From Paenibacillus bouchesdurhonensis (lineage in GTDB: Bacteria > Bacillota > Bacilli > Paenibacillales > Paenibacillaceae): 64,000 nt of DNA. A program made the position numbers and the translations under genes. The notes beneath the pieces are model-generated. The model saw only the letters and a list, made by a program, of their open reading frames with translations. It was not told the DNA's origin and did not search any database. The DNA lies in the NCBI RefSeq assembly GCF_900155685.1, contig NZ_LT732548.1:1215259-1279258 (forward strand), read 5' to 3'. Numbering within the stretch: the first letter of the stretch is position 1; the number at the start of each line of letters is the position of its first letter. Positions 8,515-17,294 of the stretch are shown here, piece after piece.

Positions 8515-9402
8515 ATGAACTTGCATAGCAAGCAGCGGTTTCAATGGGCCATGCTGGCCCCGGTTATTTTACTCTTAACTGGATTAACGATTTTTCCAAT
8601 CGGCTATACGATCCTGAACAGCTTTACCGATTATTATTATTTGGCCAGCGAATCCAAGCAGTTTGTCGGGTTTGCCAATTATATCAAGGTTATTCAGGAC
8701 GAGGTGTTTCTTAAAGCGGTCTGGAACACGGTGAAGTTCATGGCGCTGGCGGTTACGGTTGAAATCGCTTTGGGATTGGCGCTGGCCGTGCTTGTAGAAA
8801 GCCTGAAAAGGGGCATAAAAATACTTCGTATTTCGCTGCTCCTCCCGTCTTTGCTGCCGCCCGTGACCGTGGCGCTGATTTGGCAAATGATGCTTAGCAA
8901 TCATAATGGCATCATCAATCATTTGCTGTCTTATTTCGGGAGAGGGCCCTTTAATTTCTTAATGGATATCCACATGGCCTTTTATGCTATTTTGTTCATT
9001 GATATTTGGCAGTGGACGCCATTTGCATTCTTGTTGATCTATGCTGCACTGCAGGCAGTGCCCAAGCTGCAGTATGACGCAGCCAAGGTGGACGGGGCAG
9101 GAAAAGGCCGCATATTTCTTCATATTACGCTGCCGAATATTATGCCAAGCCTGTTGATGGTCGTTTTGCTTCGCACGATTGATACCTTCAGATTGTTCGA
9201 TAAAGTGAATATATTGACCGGCGGGGGGCCGGCCAATTCCACAACAACGATCACTCAGTATATTTACAGGCACGGCGTATATAATTTGCAAATCGGATAT
9301 GGAGCTGCCGCTTCGATGATCATGGTTCTTCTCGTGCTGACGTTCTCGATATTCTATATTAAGCGGTCGATCGGAGGAAGCGGGCATGACATGCGTTATT
9401 GA
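8515..9402 (+). CDS. CUT1-type sugar ABC transporter permease (MalF-like)
   Basis: Second permease of the importer, 295 residues, six membrane helices starting MLAPVILLLTGLTIFPIGYTI. The EAA loop is DAAKVDGAGKGRIFLHITLPNIMPSLL. The following MBL hydrolase gene starts 17 bases before this gene ends, so they are co-transcribed and probably translationally coupled. An AAGGAG site precedes ATG 8515. Confidence 0.9.
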   Translation: MNLHSKQRFQWAMLAPVILLLTGLTIFPIGYTILNSFTDYYYLASESKQFVGFANYIKVIQDEVFLKAVWNTVKFMALAVTVEIALGLALAVLVESLKRGIKILRISLLLPSLLPPVTVALIWQMMLSNHNGIINHLLSYFGRGPFNFLMDIHMAFYAILFIDIWQWTPFAFLLIYAALQAVPKLQYDAAKVDGAGKGRIFLHITLPNIMPSLLMVVLLRTIDTFRLFDKVNILTGGGPANSTTTITQYIYRHGVYNLQIGYGAAASMIMVLLVLTFSIFYIKRSIGGSGHDMRY

Positions 9403-10303
9403 TTTTTTGAATGTTGGCTTCGGCGAGGCTGCGGTTGTTCGAATCGAAGACGGGCAGCGTACCTATTGCCTTGTAGTGGATGCTGGTGATACGAATTGCC
9501 ATAAGCACGCGAGAAGATGCAGCCTGGCGCAGTATATTCGGGAATATGAGATTAACAAAATCGATGCACTCATTTTGACCCATTTCCATAAGGATCATAT
9601 TGGCGGGGTCCATGAAGTGCTAGGGCATGTTCCTATTGGGGAAATTCTGCTCCATGTGCCTTTACCAGCTCAATTATTAAACAGTACGTTGAGCGATCAT
9701 TCCACACCGATCTTGGCCTCGCTATCTCTGTACATTTCCATCCTGAGACAAGCCGAGGAGCTTGGTATTCCCGTGCGCCAGATCAGCGAACTATTCTCCT
9801 TGTCCGAGCTAGCAGCTGAGTTCAGGCTGCTGATGCCAAACCAGGCAAAGCTGCAGCAGCTCCAGGCTGAACTGGAGAGCTTGCAGGTGGAGGCGCTGAA
9901 TGGGCAGCAGGAACGTTTAACGAGGATTGACCGTTTACTGAACGATACTGCCCTGGCCGTGTTAATTCGCTACGAAAATGAACCTGCCGCACTCCTGACT
10001 TCCGACGTTGGACTGGATTTCTGGGATCCGTACGAATCGGAGATCGAGAACGTCTTTTTACTACAAGCGCCGCATCATGGAGATGCACGGCATATCTCCC
10101 AGGAATTATTGCACACCGTGTCGCCCAAGGTTATCGTAGTCAGCGCCGATGATGAGGGAACGTATCAGCTGCCGCATCCCGAATTTGAGATCTTTGTAAA
10201 AGAGCATTCAGCGGCACAAATTTACTATACGGAGGAAGCCGGGAGCACGCATAGAATCATTCGCATGGATTTGAATGAGAGGACGGTACACCTAATAAAG
10301 TAA
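9386..10303 (+). CDS. MBL-fold (ComEC C-terminal-like) metal-dependent hydrolase
   Basis: A 305-residue protein without signal peptide or membrane segment, so cytoplasmic. The metallo-beta-lactamase signature THFHKDHIGG places His66, His68, Asp70 and His71 as metal ligands. A later SDVG aspartate and APHHGD histidine complete the binuclear site, as in the extracytoplasmic domain of ComEC. It opens with a secondary beta sheet (VIDFLNVGFGEAAVVRIEDG) like ComEC-type nucleases/phosphodiesterases. Strong GGAGG before ATG. Lying between transporter and phosphatase genes, it probably cleaves the imported ligand; phosphodiester cleavage is a guess from the fold. Confidence 0.8.
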   Translation: MTCVIDFLNVGFGEAAVVRIEDGQRTYCLVVDAGDTNCHKHARRCSLAQYIREYEINKIDALILTHFHKDHIGGVHEVLGHVPIGEILLHVPLPAQLLNSTLSDHSTPILASLSLYISILRQAEELGIPVRQISELFSLSELAAEFRLLMPNQAKLQQLQAELESLQVEALNGQQERLTRIDRLLNDTALAVLIRYENEPAALLTSDVGLDFWDPYESEIENVFLLQAPHHGDARHISQELLHTVSPKVIVVSADDEGTYQLPHPEFEIFVKEHSAAQIYYTEEAGSTHRIIRMDLNERTVHLIK

Positions 10304-10353
10304 GGATTGGAATCATAAAATCAGATCAGATCGAATAAGGGAAAAGTGATGGC

Positions 10354-11127
10354 ATGAATTTGAACAACTTGATGAATGAGATGGAGGAATGGGTAGAGCA
10401 AGCAGCGGCCCTCCAATTGGATGCGCTGAACCGCAAGCATATGCAGGTGAAGACCAAAGCGCATGATACGGATTTTGTTACGAATATTGATCTCAAATCA
10501 GAGGAAATCTTGATCGATGGCATATTGAAGCGTTACCCCGAACATAGCATATGGACTGAGGAAGGCGGCAAGCTCGACAAGCAAAGCGAGTTTGTGTGGG
10601 TGATCGATCCGATCGACGGCACGACGAACTTTATCCATGGTTTTCCGTTGTCATCGATTTCGATCGCCTTGCAGCATAATGGGATTACTCAACTGGGGTT
10701 GGTCTATTCACCGCCGTTCTCCATGAAGTTTCAGGCGATTAAGGGGCTCGGCGCCTATTACAATGGGCAGCGTATTCAAGTGTCACAGACGAAGGATTTG
10801 AAGAGCAGCTTGCTTACAACGGGCTTTCCTAGCTGTGGCCATGAGCCTATCATCAACCTGAAGTATTTTAACAAAATGATGGGTAGGGTGTCGGGCATTC
10901 GCCGTACAGGCAGCGCTGCGCTTGATTTGTGTTTTGTTGCGGCATCGTACTTTGACGGGTATTGGGAGTTTGATCTTCATGCATGGGATTGGTGCGCGGG
11001 TGCTCTGATCGTTGAAGAAGCGGGGGGAACGCTGTTCACGATGGAGGTGGATGGCCATTCTCTTTTGATCTGCGGCAATCCAGAAATAGCGGAGCTGCTC
11101 CAAGCCAGTTTGTTAGACAAAGGATGA
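10354..11127 (+). CDS. Inositol monophosphatase family phosphatase
   Basis: A 257-residue Mg-dependent phosphatase of the IMPase/FIG superfamily. The metal-binding motif 1 is WVIDPIDGTTNF (residues 82-93, Asp85 and Asp88), with the upstream Glu in WTEEGG (residues 67-72). Motif 2 is WDWCAGALIVEEAGG near residue 210. Substrates in the family include inositol phosphates, sugar phosphates and nucleotides such as PAP. Its place in the sugar-transport operon suggests it dephosphorylates the imported compound or a breakdown product. The stop codon overlaps the next start (ATGA). Confidence 0.85.
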   Translation: MNLNNLMNEMEEWVEQAAALQLDALNRKHMQVKTKAHDTDFVTNIDLKSEEILIDGILKRYPEHSIWTEEGGKLDKQSEFVWVIDPIDGTTNFIHGFPLSSISIALQHNGITQLGLVYSPPFSMKFQAIKGLGAYYNGQRIQVSQTKDLKSSLLTTGFPSCGHEPIINLKYFNKMMGRVSGIRRTGSAALDLCFVAASYFDGYWEFDLHAWDWCAGALIVEEAGGTLFTMEVDGHSLLICGNPEIAELLQASLLDKG

Positions 11128-11873
11128 ACTATACAGGAATCGGGGGCAATCGATTGGTTAGTTACCAGAATATTAAATTGGAAATTGAAAAAATGATTGA
11201 CAGCAAGCTATGGAAAGTCGGGCAAAGGCTTCCGTCAGAGTATGAGCTGGCGGAATATTTCAATGTCAGCCGAGAAACGCTTCGAGCGGCTATCAAGCTG
11301 CTGGAGCAGGAAGGGAAATTGCTTGTGAAGCACGGCGTGGGCACCTTTGTCATTAAACCGCTGCCGATGATACCGAGCCGCTTGGAGTTTCTCCAAAGCA
11401 TTGGAACGATGATTAAGCTGTCCGGCTTAACGGAGGAGAACAACAAGGAAATGATCGGGGAGGTGTCATGCACCGAGGAATGGGCCAAGGCGCTGAACAT
11501 TCAGACCGGCGATAAAGTTGTGAAGCTGGAACGCATTCGTTATGCAGACGGAGAGGCCGTCACCTATTCCATCAACATGATGCCAAAAGACTTGGTAGGC
11601 GACGCTTTCGAACGTGTGGATTTTAACGGCTCGTTATTCCGTTTTCTTGAGGATGAATGCAACATTGTTATTGCCAGAGCGGATACGGAATTGCTTGTTC
11701 CGTTCAAAAAGGACAAGCATGTGCAACGATTGCAGGTTGATAAGGAGGAAGAAACACCGGTTATTTTGCTGAAGCAACTCCATTATGATGAGCAAAACAG
11801 AGAAGTGCTGTACTCTTTCGATTATTTAAGGAACGACGTTTTTCATTTCTGGATTCGCAGGGAACGAAAATAA
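11124..11873 (+). CDS. GntR-family (HutC/UTRA) transcriptional regulator
   Basis: About 249 residues. The N-terminal winged helix (about residues 14-78) has YQNIKLEIEKMIDSKLWKVG, then LPSEYELAEYF and VSRETLRAAIKLLEQEG, ending in HGVGTFV. The rest is a UTRA ligand domain (AKALNIQTGDKVVKLERIRYADGEAV and so on). The ATG overlaps the phosphatase stop; a TTG at 11154, ten codons in, is an alternative start with a GGGGG site. It probably senses the imported substrate and binds the palindrome at 6394-6409 upstream of the operon. Confidence 0.88.
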   Translation: MNYTGIGGNRLVSYQNIKLEIEKMIDSKLWKVGQRLPSEYELAEYFNVSRETLRAAIKLLEQEGKLLVKHGVGTFVIKPLPMIPSRLEFLQSIGTMIKLSGLTEENNKEMIGEVSCTEEWAKALNIQTGDKVVKLERIRYADGEAVTYSINMMPKDLVGDAFERVDFNGSLFRFLEDECNIVIARADTELLVPFKKDKHVQRLQVDKEEETPVILLKQLHYDEQNREVLYSFDYLRNDVFHFWIRRERK

Positions 11874-11909
11874 GCCCGATAAAATGTAATTCGAAAAGGA
11901 GCGGTACAT

Positions 11910-13889
11910 GTGAGTAAAACGTATTCATCGACCATTAAACGATTGATGGCTGCATTTAGCTGTATTATGTTGTTTTCCGTGATGACAACCGGCGTGAAAG
12001 CCAGCCCCGGATCGATCGATGCCAATCCGTATAAAGCTTTTCATGATACGTATGATGAGAGCGATCCGGATCAAAAGTTTCTTGATGCGCTTGCATTGAA
12101 ATTTTATAACGTGGAGCTGGACATTATGGTCGATACGGATCATAGCACGTATTCCGGAGCTCAGTATCCGGACTATCTGCAAGGACAAGTCAAGCTGTAT
12201 GTCAAGCATGATGCCGCATCCTGGCCGAACACCCGGCATTTATATCAATATTTTGAGGACGTAGCTGCGCAGGTGGACAGAAACGGCGGAAGCGTGCATG
12301 GCGACGGGAAGAGCATCATCATTAATTTGGATATGAAAACGGCCAATAGCCCGGATTATTCAGAGGTGTCCAGCTCTTTACAAGCGATCTTTGAGCATTA
12401 TGGCCATAGGTTAAGCTACAGTTTGCTTGAGGATCATCAAAGCTTTAGCGAAGGCACAATTACAGTCTGCTTGTCCGGCGCGGAAGAGCTGAAAAATACG
12501 TATTATGATCGCATCGCTTCTTCCAGCAAGAAATTGTATGCTTTCAGGGATAAGGTATACAGTGTCACGGACGGCAGATTCAGCAATGTAGCCGATTATT
12601 TTCCGGAGGAAGCGGATAGCTACCATCGCTTTTATGCGGTGCATTGGAAGCACATCGAAACCGGCTTTGACTTGCTGATGCCTGGAAACTGGTCGCAGGA
12701 GGAAGAAAAGCGGCTGGAAGAGATGATGGCTTTAGCTTCGCAAAAAGGGTACACTTTGCGATTTTACAGTCTAAACGGTAATGAGGGAGCCTGGCATTAT
12801 AAGTTTCCAAACGGGGACGGGGAAGCGGCGCAAAGATGGACTCAGTTCGCATACGCCAACGATAAGCTCGGAACTCGTCATTTTGTGTCTACGGATTCCT
12901 ATTTAGCAATGACCCGGCTTTATGATCATTTCCTCGTGCCGCTTCGCGATTACAATCATAAGGTAGAGAAAACGGGCGGAACGCAGAACGGACGGGATGC
13001 TTCCGTGTCCATTACTGATGACGGAAGAGTGGTCGAGGTTCATAAAGCAGAGGGACTGTTCAATCATAACTTATGGTATTCTGTCGGCTCAATGCAGCCT
13101 GATGGATACATACAATGGACAACGAATGAAAGGATTAATCCGGACGGCAGCAATAAAAACGGTGTACAGCCGCATAGCGACGCAGCCAAAATCAATGATC
13201 AATACGTTGTGGTTCAAGTCAATCAGACAGACGGCTCCGGTTCGGGTCTATGGGCAAACATCGGAAGATTGGAATCTAACAACACGATCACATGGATGAC
13301 CAACGAGAAAATTGCTATTGGCGGTCAACATACAGAGGGGGAATGGCCTCATATCGCTCTAGATGGAAACAAGGTCGTGCTAAGTTACTCGAAAGGAGGG
13401 AAGCTGTTCTACCATACCGGGCTAATTCATCCGACCGAGTACCGGATCAATTGGATGTCGCAAGGAACGATTCATGATCAGAACGGGGAGCGCCCGGATG
13501 TAGATATTCGCAATGGGAACATAATTGTCGTGTATACCAGCGGCGGCAAACTGCGTTATACTACGGGAAGCTGGGCAGGCAGCGGGCAAGTGACGTGGTG
13601 GGTCAGTGGCAGCATGCAGGATCAAAGCGGCAAAACGCCAACCGTGGTGTTCCTTGGGGACGATAAGCTGATTGAATTGCATACAAGTGAAAACACGGGC
13701 TTGATTTGGTATAACATCGGTGAACTGCAATGGCCGAATATCCATTGGGTTCATAACAACATTTGGGATTCCGGTATGTCGTCCAATCCAAGCGTGGATT
13801 ACAATGCAGATAGCAACATACTTATCGATATTCATAAAGCTGCCATGAATGATGCATTATGGTATAACACGGGCAGAATCAACGAATGA
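11910..13889 (+). CDS. Secreted protein with six-repeat, probably beta-propeller, C-terminal domain
   Basis: A 659-residue exported protein. The signal peptide runs to about residue 31 (cleavage near VKA/SP). Residues 35-350 are an unrecognised domain. From about residue 365 there are six repeats of 45-60 residues with the pattern VEVH, LWY, G then IxW: VVEVHKAEGLFNHNLWYSVG, LWANIGRLESNNTITW, LFYHTGLIHPTEYRINW, LRYTTGSWAGSGQVTW, LIWYNIGELQWPNIHW and a last incomplete LWYNTGRI. Such repeats suggest a six-bladed propeller or lectin-like sugar-binding module. GTG start with AAAGGAG upstream. It follows the regulator by 36 bases and may share the transporter operon, but its role is unknown. Confidence 0.65.
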   Translation: MSKTYSSTIKRLMAAFSCIMLFSVMTTGVKASPGSIDANPYKAFHDTYDESDPDQKFLDALALKFYNVELDIMVDTDHSTYSGAQYPDYLQGQVKLYVKHDAASWPNTRHLYQYFEDVAAQVDRNGGSVHGDGKSIIINLDMKTANSPDYSEVSSSLQAIFEHYGHRLSYSLLEDHQSFSEGTITVCLSGAEELKNTYYDRIASSSKKLYAFRDKVYSVTDGRFSNVADYFPEEADSYHRFYAVHWKHIETGFDLLMPGNWSQEEEKRLEEMMALASQKGYTLRFYSLNGNEGAWHYKFPNGDGEAAQRWTQFAYANDKLGTRHFVSTDSYLAMTRLYDHFLVPLRDYNHKVEKTGGTQNGRDASVSITDDGRVVEVHKAEGLFNHNLWYSVGSMQPDGYIQWTTNERINPDGSNKNGVQPHSDAAKINDQYVVVQVNQTDGSGSGLWANIGRLESNNTITWMTNEKIAIGGQHTEGEWPHIALDGNKVVLSYSKGGKLFYHTGLIHPTEYRINWMSQGTIHDQNGERPDVDIRNGNIIVVYTSGGKLRYTTGSWAGSGQVTWWVSGSMQDQSGKTPTVVFLGDDKLIELHTSENTGLIWYNIGELQWPNIHWVHNNIWDSGMSSNPSVDYNADSNILIDIHKAAMNDALWYNTGRINE

Positions 13890-14023
13890 TCATGACTTAG
13901 CAGACAATGTTTTATAAAGTGCATTCTTGTGATAGCATAGAAATTCCAATCCTCTAGTTCTAGTGGCACCTGATGAAAATTGCTCAGTGCCAAATTCACT
14001 TTGGAAATTTAAAGCTCTTTAAT

Positions 14024-14055
14024 AGGCTCCTGTTGTTTTTGCTTAACAGGAGCCT
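14024..14055. terminator. Bidirectional terminator between convergent genes
   Basis: AGGCTCCTGTT (14024-14034) pairs perfectly with AACAGGAGCCT (14045-14055) around a T-rich 10-base loop. It separates the secreted repeat protein gene from the minus-strand WXG-type gene. Confidence 0.8.
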
Positions 14056-14059
14056 GTTG

Positions 14060-14347
14060 CTAATAGCGTGATTGACCGAAGGTCATAAGGTCCGTCTGCT
14101 CCATTTTTCGTATATAGCGCAATAGCTGTTCCTTATGTATGTCCAGCTCTTGGGAACGAGCCGCTGCTCCCTGGAGAAATGCTTCCATTTTTTGAGCGAG
14201 TTTGACGGCGGACTCGCCTTTCCAATCATGCAGACGACTGTGGATCGTTCTCATCTGCTGCTCCTGATATTGGAGTCTTTGTTTCAATCGATCACACTGT
14301 TGAACAGCTCTTCTGAGATCCTCCAGCTGTACAGATATTCGATTCAT
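14060..14347 (-). CDS. Small WXG100-like partner protein of lipase toxin 1
   Basis: A 95-residue, wholly helical protein with a central DWKGES turn (Trp42-Lys43-Gly44), the WXG hairpin of WXG100/Esx-like proteins. The helices on either side carry many Gln, Arg and Glu residues, suited to forming a helical bundle with another type VII substrate. The start is set by GGGGAGG eight bases before ATG 14347; a longer frame upstream lacks a site. It is the downstream gene of the lipase toxin (93 bases after it). In TslA-type systems similar small proteins bind the toxin's C-terminal helical domain and target it to the secretion machine; that role is inferred. Confidence 0.7.
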   Translation of the reverse strand: MNRISVQLEDLRRAVQQCDRLKQRLQYQEQQMRTIHSRLHDWKGESAVKLAQKMEAFLQGAAARSQELDIHKEQLLRYIRKMEQTDLMTFGQSRY

Positions 14348-14439
14348 TCCTAAAGCCTCCCCATTTGATAATATCATTAGTCTAGATATGGCTAGCATTA
14401 CGAAGACTCGACCTTTACGATTTCAGCCTAATCTGCGCA

Positions 14440-15900
14440 TTATTGATCTGCAGCTATAAATAGCTGTGCCTTTAGATCAATATAATTCGCAATATCCGTA
14501 ATAGATTGCTGATACCATTGATTCATTCGCTCAAATGAAGTCATGGCGTTGTAGACAATAGGTGTTAGGGACTGGCTGTGACTTGTCTCGACCTGAGCCT
14601 GGAACAAACGGATGGAGGTTCTTGTATCATTAGAGAATTCCTGCAGGCTGCTCCTCATTTGCCGGGCTGCTTGCTGCAGCTCCGCCGGCGTGAGTTGAAT
14701 TGTGCCGCCGCCTTTATTTCCGGCGGCAGAGCCTCCGGCATAAGGCCGGTCTACTTTATGTCCATCTCCAATAGTAACACCCAATCCTGCCGCCGCCAGT
14801 TGTCCGAAAGCCCCCCATTGAGAGCCGTAGCGCTCCACTAGATTTCCCAATGCTTCTTGCAATTCAGCCCGTGCCGCCATCATTCGTTCGTATGCCTCTA
14901 CTCTCGGGTACCCATTAACCGTTTCTCCATCCATTGTGAATAGATTGTTCTTAATATTTCCCGTTGTTTCATCAAACTCAAAATGCTTCAGGGAATGCGT
15001 TTGCTTGCCTGCAATGGAATTGTAGAATTTGGTCAATGCGTCCTGCCGCCCGAAAGGCAGCGTAATCGGAACCCACTGAATAGGCGTCCACTTGTGCCCC
15101 AGAACAAATTGTGCGAAAGGATTATCTCTCTTCTGGGGGATCGAGAAGGGGACGAACACACTGCGCTTGTTAGCGTCATCAAAGGTCGAGTTAATATAGT
15201 AGGTTTCTCCAACATGTCGCTCAGCGTCGGTGGCACCGGAGCCAATTGTATCTCCTGGATTGACGTAAGCTACATTTGTTTTAAGAAAGTCCCCGTTCTT
15301 CACCTTCTGCAGAAGATCATCCGGCAGGATGTGTACAATACTGGGAGCATTGAAGCTTACCGAATTTAGACCGTTGCGTACCGCAACATATTCTGCCTCC
15401 GCGCCGCCAAGGGAATGGCCAGTAGTGGAAATTTCGGCGTTGGGATATTCTTTCCGCACTACATCGTACAGATTCTGGGCCTGCACAAATTGGTTGTTCT
15501 GATACTCAGATTCAGATCTTATAAAGGAGAGTCTTAAATCTAGAGGCAAGGCGTCGATTTCCGCCTTATTCTTCTCATAGTATTCATGAACCTTCTCCAA
15601 ATTTTTGGGGCGATGGCCAATGACGTCATTCAAGTCTGTACCCCAGTCCATGAGCACACTCCAAAAGGGCCGATCCGGCGGCTCCGTACCTCTGTAGCCG
15701 ATAATGACCTGATTATCCTTCTCGTTATAGAAGACAGTGGCGTCGAACCCGGAACCATTGGTATCATGCAGCATAGCTCCTTCGGGTTCGACGATTTTCC
15801 AGTCTGGAAGATCTCGGTGATTGTAACTTTCAGAAGTAATATCCCGTCGATAAACCTCATCCGATATAGTCCAGTACGTCTTATCATTAATGTATGTCAA
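14440..15900 (-). CDS. Predicted type VII-secreted lipase toxin with C-terminal WXG/LXG-like domain (TslA-like), locus 1
   Basis: A 486-residue protein with no signal peptide. The N-terminal class 3 lipase domain has the nucleophile elbow GHSLGG (Ser163), a likely catalytic Asp217 in NPGDTIGSG and His302 in THSLKHF. After a Gly-rich linker (about 385-400) the last 86 residues are helical (TPAELQQAARQMRSSLQEF to QWYQQSITDI), resembling the targeting domain normally found at the N-terminus of LXG toxins. This reversed order is that of the Staphylococcus aureus T7 lipase effector TslA. The TTG start has AAGGGGG upstream; the ATG at 15963 would add an unsupported hydrophobic stretch. Divergent small membrane proteins begin only 80 bases away. 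Phospholipase activity and antibacterial role are inferred. Confidence 0.75.
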   Translation of the reverse strand: MTYINDKTYWTISDEVYRRDITSESYNHRDLPDWKIVEPEGAMLHDTNGSGFDATVFYNEKDNQVIIGYRGTEPPDRPFWSVLMDWGTDLNDVIGHRPKNLEKVHEYYEKNKAEIDALPLDLRLSFIRSESEYQNNQFVQAQNLYDVVRKEYPNAEISTTGHSLGGAEAEYVAVRNGLNSVSFNAPSIVHILPDDLLQKVKNGDFLKTNVAYVNPGDTIGSGATDAERHVGETYYINSTFDDANKRSVFVPFSIPQKRDNPFAQFVLGHKWTPIQWVPITLPFGRQDALTKFYNSIAGKQTHSLKHFEFDETTGNIKNNLFTMDGETVNGYPRVEAYERMMAARAELQEALGNLVERYGSQWGAFGQLAAAGLGVTIGDGHKVDRPYAGGSAAGNKGGGTIQLTPAELQQAARQMRSSLQEFSNDTRTSIRLFQAQVETSHSQSLTPIVYNAMTSFERMNQWYQQSITDIANYIDLKAQLFIAADQ

Positions 15901-15980
15901 TGCTATTCCCCCTTGTCTATTCTGCGAATATATTATAAAGTTACGAAATATATAAATTACCATAATAGGAGAAATGTAGC

Positions 15981-16337
15981 TTGGTCAAGAAAATTGTTGC
16001 AGCTTTAGCTCTTGTTATAGTTGTGCTCTGGCTGGTGGGACGCTACACATCCAATATAGAGAAGAAGGAAATGGTAGAAACGGCCACGATCCTGAGTCAG
16101 GAATATATTAAAAAGTATTACAAAAGTGAATATATATTAAAGGATTATGATATTATTCATCCTTCTATCTCTTCTACTATCTTTATGTATGGTTATATTG
16201 AGGGGCATGAGGATGAAACGATCACCGTTGTTTATAATTATCGTAAAAAAGAAGTGGACTATGCTAAGGGACCCAGTTGGTTCATTGAATCCCGAAACCC
16301 GAAGTATCCCTCTTTAAGCGGGCAGGACACGCAATAA
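15981..16337 (+). CDS. Membrane-anchored small protein, candidate immunity protein (locus 1, copy 1)
   Basis: A 118-residue protein with one N-terminal membrane helix (about residues 4-22) and a small outside domain. It contains ATILSQEYIKKYYKSEYI and SSTIFMYGYIEGHEDETI, then a strand-rich end YNYRKKEVDYAKGPSWFIES. TTG start with AGGAG upstream. First of three tandem paralogues divergent from the lipase toxin. The core layout (helix, then HPSISSTIF, GYIEG and YNY strands) matches the lipoproteins at the second lipase locus, so these may neutralise the lipase at the outer membrane face. No enzyme motif is visible. Confidence 0.65.
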   Translation: MVKKIVAALALVIVVLWLVGRYTSNIEKKEMVETATILSQEYIKKYYKSEYILKDYDIIHPSISSTIFMYGYIEGHEDETITVVYNYRKKEVDYAKGPSWFIESRNPKYPSLSGQDTQ

Positions 16338-16540
16338 CTCTTAGCTGCTTGATGCAAGATGCGTAATCCGTTTAATCTCTATTTTTACAGGATGAGGAAC
16401 TAGAACTATTATACTACATATGGTTCCTTTTGGGTATATCTGGAACTGGGCAGTGTTTCTTATGAACTAAGTTTATTTCGATGAAGTTGAAATGGAAAAG
16501 AGGAGTAGATCTTTGGAATAATCAGATAGGAGGATTGGAT

Positions 16541-16861
16541 ATGGTTAAAAAAGTTGCTTTGGTTCTTGTTCTTGTTGTAGTTGCGCTCTGGCTAGTGGGC
16601 CGCTATACATCCAGTATAGAGAAGAAGGAAATGGTAGAAACCGCCACGATCCTGAGTCAGGAATATATAAAAAAGTATTATAACAGCGAATATATAGTCA
16701 CAGATTATGATATTATTCATCCCTCTATAAATTCGACCATTTTTCTTACAGGATATATTAAAGGACATGAAGATGTACCGATTTACATTACATATGATTA
16801 TGAACAAAAAGTAGTACGAAATGTTGTGGGTCCCAGTTGGTTTATAGACAATGGAAAGTGA
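16541..16861 (+). CDS. Membrane-anchored small protein, candidate immunity protein (locus 1, copy 2)
   Basis: A 106-residue paralogue of the preceding gene with the same N-terminal anchor (MVKKVALVLVLVVVALWLVG) and domain. The start ATG follows AGGAGGATTGGAT; the longer frame from 16481 lacks a site. Over about 200 bases in the centre (16600-16790) it is nearly identical at DNA level to the third copy, showing recent duplication or gene conversion. An internal 203-base gap before it holds no clear gene. Confidence 0.65.
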   Translation: MVKKVALVLVLVVVALWLVGRYTSSIEKKEMVETATILSQEYIKKYYNSEYIVTDYDIIHPSINSTIFLTGYIKGHEDVPIYITYDYEQKVVRNVVGPSWFIDNGK

Positions 16862-16927
16862 CACGACTCTCATCAAGTGGACAGGACTCGTAGTAGATCG
16901 TGGAATAATCAGATGGGAGGATTGGGT

Positions 16928-17251
16928 ATGGTTAAAAAAGTTATTTTGGTACTTGTTCTTGTTATAGTTGCGCTCTGGCTGGTGGGCCGCTATACATCCA
17001 GTATAGAGAAGAAGGAAATGGTAGAAACCGCCACGATCCTGAGTCAGGAATATATAAAAAAGTATTATAACAGCGAATATATAGTCACAGATTATGATAT
17101 TATTCATCCCTCTATAAATTCGACCATTTTTCTTAAAGGCTATATCAAAGGGCATGAAGATGTAATGATCTCTGTTACATATGATTATGAAAAAAAAGAA
17201 GTACGTAATGCTGGGGGCCCCAGTTGGTTCATCGATAGCCGAAACGAGTAA
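16928..17251 (+). CDS. Membrane-anchored small protein, candidate immunity protein (locus 1, copy 3)
   Basis: A 107-residue third paralogue (MVKKVILVLVLVIVALWLVG anchor). It differs from copy 2 mainly in the first few codons and in the C-terminal strands (MISVTYDYEKKEVRNAGG against PIYITYDYEQKVVRNVVG). The distance between the starts of copies 2 and 3 is 387 bases, the likely duplication unit. Divergence focused on one face of the domain is what would be expected if each copy recognises a different lipase variant, but this is inference. Confidence 0.65.
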   Translation: MVKKVILVLVLVIVALWLVGRYTSSIEKKEMVETATILSQEYIKKYYNSEYIVTDYDIIHPSINSTIFLKGYIKGHEDVMISVTYDYEKKEVRNAGGPSWFIDSRNE

Positions 17252-17294
17252 CGATAAAAATCCCCATCATATGAAAGAAGTATCATTTGAAACT

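Noticed and set aside
14440..15900. Ordinary secreted class 3 lipase for nutrition
   Set aside because: No signal peptide, a type VII-like helical C-terminus, a WXG-type partner gene and divergent immunity-like genes argue against it.
16592..17155. 187-codon minus-strand frame across the locus 1 immunity array
   Set aside because: It runs antisense through two near-identical gene copies, has repeated protein halves for that reason, and lacks a ribosome binding site.
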